A stretch of 64,000 nucleotides of DNA from Catonia carolina (Eukaryota > Arthropoda > Insecta > Hemiptera > Achilidae): positions 55,469,001 to 55,533,000 of the forward strand of contig JAQMRL010000006.1 in the NCBI GenBank assembly GCA_035578175.1. The letters are read 5' to 3'. The notes beneath the pieces were generated by a model that worked only from the letters and a program-made list of their open reading frames with translations, searched no databases and was not told where the DNA came from. Each line of letters opens with the position of its first letter. Position 1 is the first letter of the stretch. The translations under genes were made by a program, and so were the position numbers. This document shows positions 56,129-64,000 of the stretch, piece after piece.

Positions 56129-57275
56129 AAAACACAATGGGCAGTACGCTGCAAGAAACAGAGAAATCAGTAGACCCTCTCAAAACAAATTCATGCAGTA
56201 CTTTACATAGAGCTAAAAAGTAATAATTTCCAGTAATGTATTTTAATAAAATTTTTATGTGTCAAAAGTAGTTTCTTCTTTTTTATTTCAAATTGCATCA
56301 AAAGCTTGGTCATTACTGACAAATATAGAGAGGTGCGATTTAATAAATTATAGGATGAGTGTAGGAAACTAAAACTTTGTATCAGACACAAGTTGTATAC
56401 CCAGAGTTTTGGTACCCAACCAGCACAAGACTTTTAACAGCCTAGTTTTTCTGTAAACGATCAGATGTACATAACTTCGAGAAATTTCAGGAAATAATTC
56501 GGAAAATTCTTAGATTGTGAACCGATGGTTCTCACAAACTTTTTCATTGACTTTAACTGCGAAGTGCTCACTGACAAGAGACAGCCTACTACTTCAGTCT
56601 TCATTGTGAATGTTTGTTCTTCCATTTTTAAAAAACTGTACCCTCTAAAGCACCACAACTTCACTCATAATGTTTGGGCCTTAAACTGTACACAATTCAC
56701 GTTGAATTTCAGCTGGAGAGTGATATTTTCCTATAAAAATCTTTAAAATGCCACACATTTTACATTTGGAAAGATTTTCTATTGCGGCGCTCATGTTTTT
56801 CAGGTTATATTAGCAGAAGCACTACAGGTACAATGCTCCACTTTACATAGCTGGAAGCACACTAATATAAGAGTGGCTGAAATTATTTCTATTTCTTGTG
56901 CCAGCCAACAATGTCGGTTACTTTCTGTACAACCCTCATACTTATGATTTAGTAAATAAAGATCATTTAATAAAAAATTTGTCAGAGAAATAACAAGTTT
57001 TCTTTGAACACTTATACTTAATCTGTATTTTTTGGTCATCCATCATCCAACCCGCCCATTTATGACGGATAATCAGAGTTCTTACTATACTACAATTATT
57101 ACCGTCATCTGAAGTAAGTACGTAAGAAGGTAAGTAAAATTTAACGCAGTGTTAATATATAGTTATTACTTTTTTCTTGACATGTCCAGTAGAAACTTAC
57201 TTTCCAATTTCTAGATGCAATTGATTAAAAAAAAGTACTAAAATACATAGATTTCCATTCAACAAAGTTGAAATG
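56129..57275. other. SMSr intron DNA, no feature seen
   Basis: AT-rich, with only short frames. Confidence 0.4.
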
Positions 57276-58070
57276 TTAAAAAAAAATCTGGTGTGAAACA
57301 CTCACACAACTTTCTCTTGCCAATGTAAATAATTAACAATAAACCTAACATTAGTATTAAAACATTAGAAATGAACAAAAACTAACCTCAAAAACATAAC
57401 CTTATTTTAATCATGAGTGAATGACGCAAAATGACAATCGAACTCAGTTTGGCTTAAAAATACGGAAAATCACGCTTTCACGCTAAACTAGGCTCTGTAG
57501 AGAAAAATGCTCTAAACAAAAGTTGTAGATCTTTTAATTTTCTATAAATTTAATTATATACACTTTTGTCGTAAAATGCATACTAAGACCGAAATGTTAA
57601 AAAAATCGATTTTTCTCACGTTTTCGTGAGAAAAAAAACAGAAAATCGCAAATTACCGCTAAACTAAGCGTTATACAAAAAAATGTTTGAAACAGAAGTT
57701 GTAGGTTTTTAAATTCTCTACAACTTTTATTATATAAGTTTTTGCGCTAAAATTTATATTAAAGCCGTAATCTTAAAAAAACAACGTTTTTACGTGAAAA
57801 CAGCCTCACCGAGAATTTCAGCAAACATGGCGCCTACCCTATCTTGTAGAGAATAAAAAATTGAGTAAAATAGGCGATTTTAAAAAAAATCGTAGGACCA
57901 GTTTTTGAGAAAATCGCAAAAAACTGAAAAATTATACGAATAAACTACTACTTCCGGTTGACCGATTTTGATGAAAATGTTCGTGTCGCGTCCGGTAGTG
58001 GTATGTAACTTAAGTTTCAAGTTTCAAGTTCGTACGATGTTCCGTTCTTGAGATATTCTGTTCACACACA

Positions 58071-58107
<37 letters not shown>

Positions 58108-58242
58108 CAATCGCTAAAAACATGTTTTTTGGGTTCAGGGGGTCTGAAAACGTATAGATCCGGTGAAAACTCGATTTCGAAAAATCGACATGAAAACAAT
58201 ACTTTCCTTCCTATATATTCATATAGGCAAGAGAAAGTAAAA
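57276..58242 (+). repeat. R2 element, complete copy
   Basis: Near each end lie ACTTTCTCTTGCC (57309-57321) and its exact reverse complement (58226-58238). A hairpin CCTATAT-ATTC-ATATAGG is at 58210-58227. The interior is shared with 50.8-51.9, 61.3-61.6 and 9.7-9.9 kb. Contains a (CA)n run at 58065-58103. No coding frame. About 0.97 kb. The superfamily is not known to me. The subterminal hairpin recalls Helitrons, but there is no CTRR end. Confidence 0.78.
58063..58104. repeat. (CA)n microsatellite
   Basis: Nearly uninterrupted CA dinucleotides inside R2. The corresponding site of the 50.8-kb copy has a shorter run. Confidence 0.95.
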
Positions 58243-58340
58243 ATCAAAAGTTGTTTTATTTATCACAGAAACCTTAAAATGTATAACACAAAATAAGTTC
58301 ACTAAAATAGTACAAAATAAAATATGATTAATTAACTTAC

Positions 58341-58484
58341 GTCAGATTTTAGTACGCCAGATGAATGAAGTCTTGGTAAATAGAGTAAACTACTAGGATC
58401 ATAACCGTGCTCCACTAGCGATTGTTTGCTTTCCATTTTTAACTGCCGTATATCCCACGACAATCTTTTTACGTCTCCGAGGCA
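58341..58484 (-). CDS. SMSr: SMSr exon encoding the end of the SAM domain
   Basis: Acceptor TTTTACATAG|TGC and donor TCTGAC|GTAAGT. 48 codons, phase 0 at both ends. CLGDVKRLSWDIRQLKME is the last helix of the SAMD8 SAM domain (family form L-G-D-x-K-R-L). It is followed by a linker SLVEHGYDPSSLLYLPRLHS. The SAM domain distinguishes SMSr from SMS1/SMS2 within their family. The start codon and first SAM helices are not found up to 64000 and must be further upstream. Confidence 0.93.
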
Positions 58485-59380
58485 CTATGTAAAACAAATA
58501 AAAAATTTTTATGATTTAAAGTTAGTTTAACAATTCAGATATTAGTGAAACTACTCAAATTCAAATCTGAAGGGACCAATTTTTTTTTCGATTTAGGAAG
58601 GTTTCGATCTCCAGAAGTAAAATATTAAAACTCAAAAATGTACTTCAAAATCGCACATTTAATTAAAAACATTAATATTATTCTATAAAATAATACATTA
58701 CAAACATCCAAAATATTAATAGCCTAACAATTTGATTGAAAAACAATTACTATGAATATTTTTTACTCAAAATTGTGATTATGAATTATGCAAATGTGTT
58801 TGTAATGCTAACATTACTTGCTGTATTAGTACACAAAAGTAGACAAATACATACAAAAATGATATGACAAAGAATAAAAAACAGCAGGCAAAAACCAGTA
58901 TAAAATAACGTCAGGAAAAATTTATAAATGTAAGCTGGCACTTGGGTTTGGGAGAGAAGGCGTCAGTCATATGGCGAAGGATGAGTAGGTGCTCATTGCA
59001 ATGGCTTTTGAAATACATTGACTACAGTACGTCTGGATTACTCACCAGGTTCATGCAATTTTACTATTATAGTTCACACAGTCTGAAGCGGTTGTTGATA
59101 GTAATTGATGTTTTCAGGATGGTGTACACAGGTTTCCTACCAGGCAACCAAGTGCCAGTGTACATTAGATAGGCTGTACTACAGTAATATTATATAGAAA
59201 TATAAAATTAAATTCCCAAAAATTTTAGAGGTTATAACATTACAAAATTACATAACTTTTATGAATATACACTACTTTAAAAAAAAATCAATAGCAAATA
59301 ATACAATTAAAAAGAAAAGGATATAGACCTTTACTAAGTTATCAAAAACAAAAAGACTAATATTTTAACCATAAAGTGTT
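58485..59380. other. SMSr intron DNA, no feature seen
   Basis: AT-rich. A 76-codon plus frame at 58942-59172 is unassigned. Confidence 0.4.
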
Positions 59381-59381
59381 G

Positions 59382-60026
59382 TATACATCATCAGCCGAAA
59401 GGCTGGTTTGAAAATCTAGAAGCTTTACTTTACTAGTAACCACGAAATTACGAGCCTGAATCTAGTTAGTTACCTTACAGTAACACAGTATTGCCGTATT
59501 TGGCAGAGCGGGAACAAACTTTTTATCTTTTATTATTATCGTATTATCATAAACAGTATAAGACAACAAACTTATTTAGGGCGGGTAGAATTGGCAACAC
59601 TGTAAGGCAGGACGGGTGGAGGTACATGACAGCTTGGTTTACTAGGAAGCTCACAATTTCGTGGTTACTATTATAAGTAAAATGAGGAGTGAGGTGGTTA
59701 CCACAGTTTTCCTCACTAAATGGAAAAGTATGTTTATCAGCATGCCAGGCCCTCTGAATAGCATCTACTTTCCACTCTGCAAATTACACCTTTACTTCAT
59801 TTACCACAGGGTCTGGCTGTATAATGAAATTTATTACTCTCAGAGGAAATAACTATGACTAGTGTCTTTTACATCTCTACCTCTTCTGTTCTTAAATGCT
59901 AACAAAAACCAATCTCAAATTATATAATTGGCTGACCATATGATAAGAAACAGAACTATTTTTTGTAGCTCTGTAACTAGTAGATTGAGTGCAAATAATT
60001 TAACACTCCACCGGCCTGTTATGGGC
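59382..60026 (-). mobile_element. R1 retroposon interrupted by a MITE
   Basis: R1 is continuous from CATCAGCCGAAAGGCTGG (59390) to 59433, then from 59671 (TTATAAGTAAAATGAGG) to GGCCTGTTATGGGCA at 60026. Confidence 0.78.
59434..59670. mobile_element. 237-bp MITE with 16-bp TIRs
   Basis: TAGTAACCACGAAATT at the left end and AATTTCGTGGTTACTA at the right end are exact inverted copies. It interrupts R1 inside its TTTACTAAGTAAAA motif, so it is younger than R1. Superfamily unknown. Confidence 0.85.
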
Positions 60027-60229
60027 AAAACAGTACAGCACAGAATAAAATTCAGAAGCCTTTCATTCTTAGGATACAACATTTGCTATATCTTAACTGT
60101 ACTGAATGTCACTTATGGTTTATTAAAAATCGTGTACACAAGTAATTATTTATTAATAATGCCTTAAATATGTTTTCATACAAATACATGACCAAGGGAG
60201 GTAATCGTTCTTACAGTTCCAAAACAAAC

Positions 60230-60950
60230 ACAATGTAAGGGAAAACAGCGAAGTGGATGTCTTGATACAAAATAATATCCTAGATCATGTGCAAACAGTG
60301 AAGTTTCTAGGAGTGTCACTAGATAGGACCCTATTGTGGGATTATTACACCGATCAAATTTGTAGTAAAATATCATATGGGGTATTTGCAATAAAACAAA
60401 TTGCCAGATTAAATGATAAACAATTGCTTATAGCAGCTTATCATGGTTTAATTTTATCTCATATCAGGTATGCCATATTAGTATGGGGTAATTCATCACA
60501 GGGTAACATGGAAAGAGTTTTTAAAATACAGAAAAAAGCTATTAGGTGTATGATGGGAGTCAACCACCTTACCTAATGCAGATCACTATTTAAAGAGCTG
60601 CAATTGCTCACGGTTCCTTCTTTGTACATTTTGAAGTGATAATGTACGTAAAGAAAAATACCTTTTTACAGAATTTGGATGTTCACAACCACTACACAAG
60701 ACACAGAATCGATTATTATGTTGCTAATCACAACACTAAATTGTTTGAACAAAAACCAACTTATGCAGGTAGAAAATACATCAATAAATTGCCTCAAGGT
60801 TTAAAAAGCTGTGACAATTTGTCATTTTAAAAAAAAGCTAAAACAATATTTGATTGATGAAACATTTTACAGTGTGCACGAATTTCTTTCTAAATAGTTT
60901 TGGTATTTAACTTTAATTAAACAAATATTGTGTACAATTTGATACAAAGG
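60230..60950 (+). mobile_element. LINE ORF2 C-terminal part (Jockey/CR1-like)
   Basis: 60253-60576 encodes VKFLGVSLDRTLLWDYY, QICSKISYGVFAIKQIARLN, AAYHGLILSHIRYAILVWGN and KIQKKAIRCMMGV, the thumb and post-RT region of Jockey/CR1-type LINEs. After a stop at 60574 the frames resume with NHYTRHRIDYYVANHNTKLF and KYINKLPQGLKS. It is 5'-truncated before the YxDD box. Confidence 0.82.
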
Positions 60951-61150
60951 GGTTCATGACAAGCCTGCTGAGTTAAGCGTGGCAGGAGGAAATTATTGGT
61001 AAGTGATGAATTTATCATTGTTTGATTTTTTTTTTCATTGTGTGTGATATTTAATTCAATAGGGTTCATGACAAGCCTACTGAAGTAAGCAGTAGCAAAA
61101 ACAATTTTTGGTGGTAAGTGATAAATTTATCATTGGTGATAAACTTTCAG
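60951..61150 (+). repeat. short duplication downstream of the LINE
   Basis: GGGTTCATGACAAGCCT, GTAAGTGAT and AATTTATCATTG occur at about 60953-61020 and again at 61063-61135. Probably two copies of the LINE 3' untranslated repeat unit. Confidence 0.65.
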
Positions 61151-61319
61151 TTTATCAGTTTTATCTTGATATGTCCTATACTCCCTTTGGAGTCTCCAGT
61201 CTCCAGGATGAAAAAAAAAATTAATTCAGATTAAGGAGGGTTATCAAGGGGATAATGTAAATATTTGATTTACGAGTATTTTAAATTATGGAGGTCCAAC
61301 TGTATTTTTAAAACTAAAG

Positions 61320-61625
61320 AAATACGTGAAAGTATTTCTCAGTATTACACTATGAACACAAAAAAGTGAAAAATTACACTAGTAAATTACCACTTCCAGT
61401 TAACCGATTTTGATGAAAATGTTCGTATTGGGTCCTCTAATGGTACCTAAATTAAGTTGCAAGTTTCAACTTCATACAATATTCCGTTCTTGAGATATTC
61501 TGTTCACACAGACCAATCCCTAGAAACATGTTTTTTCATATTCGTTGAAAACTAGATTTCAAAAAAGCAATATGAAACAATACTTTCCTTCCTATATATT
61601 CACATAGGGCAAGAGAAAGTAAAAA
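61320..61625 (+). repeat. R2 element, 3' third only
   Basis: CACTTCCAGTTAACCGATTT, CCGTTCTTGAGATATTCTGT and CCTATATATTCACATAGGGC to AAGAGAAAGTAAAAA match the R2 end. Confidence 0.75.
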
Positions 61626-62330
61626 ATGCATCAAGACAGCAATAAATCATTCATTTATCATGCACAATGTCAACATTTTTACAGCTATACTATTACCAGA
61701 CATATCACTTGACCTAACAACAAATACATATATTAGAAATAATTGGAATGCAATAAAAAAGTAAATTTGATACCACACACATTATACAGTTAAACACACA
61801 AAAGTACAATATTATCATTTGCATGTCATTTGAGCCTGTAGTAATTAAAAATAAAACAGATATACAGTATTCTGAATTACATTTTAATAATTCCTGAAAG
61901 TTCTGTTATGCAACTGATGATCAATACTGTTAAATAAAAAAGAAAATAAATTATTGATAACAATAATTTAATTTACTGCTGTACAAAAATATAATAAAGA
62001 AACAAACAATAAACTATTTTAAACAAACATACCAACCAATATTTCACAAACAGACGTATTGTATCAGAAAACTTGTGAAGAAAATTATTTACAAAAGAGT
62101 TTTATGCATTGTTGTATAGGTTGATAATAGAATATTCCCAGACATATTTATTAATGAAATTTCAGAAGATTTTTTATGTTTGTATGTTTGTATGTTTTGT
62201 TTGTGGTAATTCAAAATCATTAGAATTTGTAAAATAGACACTTTAGAGTAGAATGTGGATTCCATCTATCTTCGCTCTGACATAAGGCGTTGCTTTTACC
62301 TATCAACTTTTGAAGCTGACCAATTGAATG
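61626..62330. other. no gene seen
   Basis: AT-rich. No SMSr exon could be recognised here. Confidence 0.4.
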
Positions 62331-62334
62331 CCAA

Positions 62335-62720
62335 ATTGTTGGCCTATTGAAGTTTTTCAATCTGTTGAGATTACCTATAGTCCAGCCTCTCTTAGTTTGC
62401 TCCTAATGTAAACAAATAATGACGTCACTGAGCATGCGCATTGTATAAAAATGTGTACATGCTGATTAAAAAGTAACAACAAAATACTTTCAAAAGTATT
62501 TAAATACTAAATACTTTTAAAAGTATTTTTCTAAATGAAATTGTTAGACCTACATCGTATCATGACTGATATTTTTAGTACTTTAAGTACTTATAATTTA
62601 AAAAATAGTTAACTTAATAAGAATACAACATCCGTAAAGTCGCAGATTCTAGCGTGCACCCTGTAGTAGGTGGCTTTTGTTTGTTGACAGTAGGAGCAAA
62701 CTAAGAACGGCTCAACTGTA
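62335..62720 (-). repeat. R3 interspersed repeat
   Basis: The minus strand of 62395-62490 matches 15610-15700 (CTTTTTAATCAGCATGTACA, TGACGTCATTATTTGTT). GTTGACAGTAGGAGCAAAC is present again on the plus strand at 62683. Confidence 0.55.
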
Positions 62721-62849
62721 GGTTGGTTGTGTTTGGTAGGGTGAGGTTTTGATACAGGTCAGGTACGGGTTTAGAAGGAACTTCTTAGTGTCTGTTCAGA
62801 TATCAGTTATGAATTAAATGTAGATATAGCATTGGGGATATATATATAG

Positions 62850-63430
62850 TGAGTCACGAGAATGCGTTTTGCGCACGGATGGGCTGTGAGGAAGGGAAGA
62901 GAAACGGGGCAGCGCTACCAACCTCAGCAGTGACACACTATATTTTACTACCGTGCAATTCTACCGAATATTAATCACATGTTGCCTTTCAATTAATATA
63001 CTTCGTTGTGACTGACACTTTTTCCACTTAAACTCCATTTCCTTTAAAATTTATCTTAACATACAAATTTTCCAATTAAAATTTAGCCTTTCTTTCAAAA
63101 CCAGTAATAACTTTTCACATGTTGGCATCACTTTCTTATTGATATACCCTTTTTCTTTTTTGGGTCTTTTCCGTTTTCTGTATGCCACTATCAAATCCGA
63201 ATTCCCTTAAGGGTTACACAATTCTTCCACTCCTGCGTCTAGCGTGCCAATCTGACTAGCTACATTTCTGCACAATGTCAACCACTTCGATTTCACAGTT
63301 AATTACTACAAAATCTTTGCATAGTCAGTCTACTATGAATTTTGTAGTTACTTAATAATATTCAGATGGAGGATGATGCTGCAGAGTTCCTTTAGGAAAG
63401 AGAGTTATTACATAATCCCAGAAGATATGA
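62850..63430 (+). repeat. R4 repeat, terminal part
   Basis: AGTCACGAGAATGCGTTTTG, GATGGGCTGTGAGGAAGGGA and CCAACCTCAGCAGTGACACA match 54.77 kb. The 63100-63230 part looks like transposon linker sequence. Confidence 0.55.
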
Positions 63431-63435
63431 CAACT

Positions 63436-63700
63436 AAAAAGTCTGTGTGAAACAATCAGACTTTCTCTTCCCGATGTAAATTATTCAAAAATATAACGTA
63501 ATAGTAATGTAATAATAATTTAATGTAAAATAAAATGTAAATAATTAGAATAAGTTAAAGTAACCTATATATAAAAAATATAAAATAATAAAAACCTCAA
63601 AATTAAACAATCTTAATACACAATAAAACAGAACGTGTAACATAGTATTTTTTACAATAAACTGAGACTGGGAAGGATGTATGTACGCGTGCATGTATCT
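63436..63700 (+). repeat. R2 element head
   Basis: AAAAGTCTGTGTGAAACAATC and ACTTTCTCTTCCCGATG match the start of R2. It breaks off before the interior. Confidence 0.5.
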
Positions 63701-63769
63701 GTCTCAGTAAGGCAGTGAGTGAGAGAAACGAACACTCAGTGAATTCAGATTTGATAGTGGCATACACAA

Positions 63770-64000
63770 AACGGAAAAGACCCCCTATTTTTTATGCAGT
63801 GTCAACAAAACTGTTAATGAAGAATTATCTTTTCACTTTCTCTAACTTTCTTCTTTATATTTCGAATTGTGGAGAGAGACACATCACAGTAGTTAGCCGC
63901 TCGCTCACAGATTTTGTTAAAAGGCACAGAAAGGTATTTTTCTTTAGCTTCAACAACTTCACAGCATTTTAATACATTGCATATTAGATTTCATTCAGCA
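63770..64000 (-). repeat. R4 repeat, HTH-like coding remnant
   Basis: The minus strand encodes ERAANYCDVSLSTIRNIKKK, parallel to the 55.2-kb copy. The window ends within it. Confidence 0.55.

Noticed and set aside
55598..56183. Duplicated small protein of 60-85 residues
   Set aside because: It is the same non-coding 275-bp duplicated unit read on the minus strand. No domain or signal is seen.
57276..58242. Helitron assignment for R2
   Set aside because: There is an end hairpin but no 5' TC / 3' CTRR ends that I can place, and the subterminal words are inverted repeats, which Helitrons lack.
58062..58247. Minus-strand frame ending in a VCVCVC repeat
   Set aside because: This is translation of the (CA)n microsatellite in R2.

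Overview
The window is eukaryotic, AT-rich and crowded with repeats. It reads as an arthropod nuclear genome, most likely an insect: there is a spliced animal housekeeping gene, several mariner/IS630-type transposases, many 3' ends of non-LTR retrotransposons and tRNA-derived SINEs. A sap-feeding insect such as a hemipteran would fit, but nothing in the sequence proves an order. There are no bacterial operons, CRISPR arrays or phage genes.

Left part (1-16 kb): a small family of intronless secreted serine carboxypeptidases (MEROPS S10, CPVL/vitellogenic type). Three open copies (1826-3235 minus, 7741-9135 plus, 11259-12647 plus) each keep the Ser, Asp and His of the catalytic triad. A fourth copy (15228-15500) is a truncated pseudogene that was duplicated together with its upstream DNA. 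Between them lie LINE remnants, a hAT insertion inside a LINE, a mariner folded back on itself, and a retroposon family here called R1.

Middle part (16-37 kb): I find no gene with confidence. It holds decayed LINEs (18.8-19.6, 27.1-27.6, 30.5-32.6 kb), transposase remnants (17.5-18.1, 22.5-23.3, 34.8-35.0 kb), SINEs with clear target-site duplications, tandem duplications (25.3-25.7, 28.2-28.8 kb) and a GC-rich island at 19.8-20.24 kb with CCAAT, TATA, a 34-codon frame and a perfect histone-type 3' stem-loop.

Right part (37-64 kb): the minus-strand gene for sphingomyelin synthase-related protein (SMSr/SAMD8, ceramide phosphoethanolamine synthase). Five exons are visible (58341-58484, 50039-50391, 45266-45397, 40204-40364, 37437-37885), and the 5' end lies beyond position 64000. 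Two of the four introns appear non-canonical: one AT-AC intron of the U2 type and one GC-AG intron. The introns are packed with transposons, including a nearly intact rosa-like DD41D mariner, a LINE with few lesions, a pogo-like MITE, a histone H4 pseudogene, and a repeat family here called R2 with a hairpin at its end.

The SMSr enzyme acts in ER sphingolipid metabolism and the carboxypeptidases are secreted or lysosomal hydrolases. There is no sign that the two loci work together. The names R1 to R4 are local labels, not database names.
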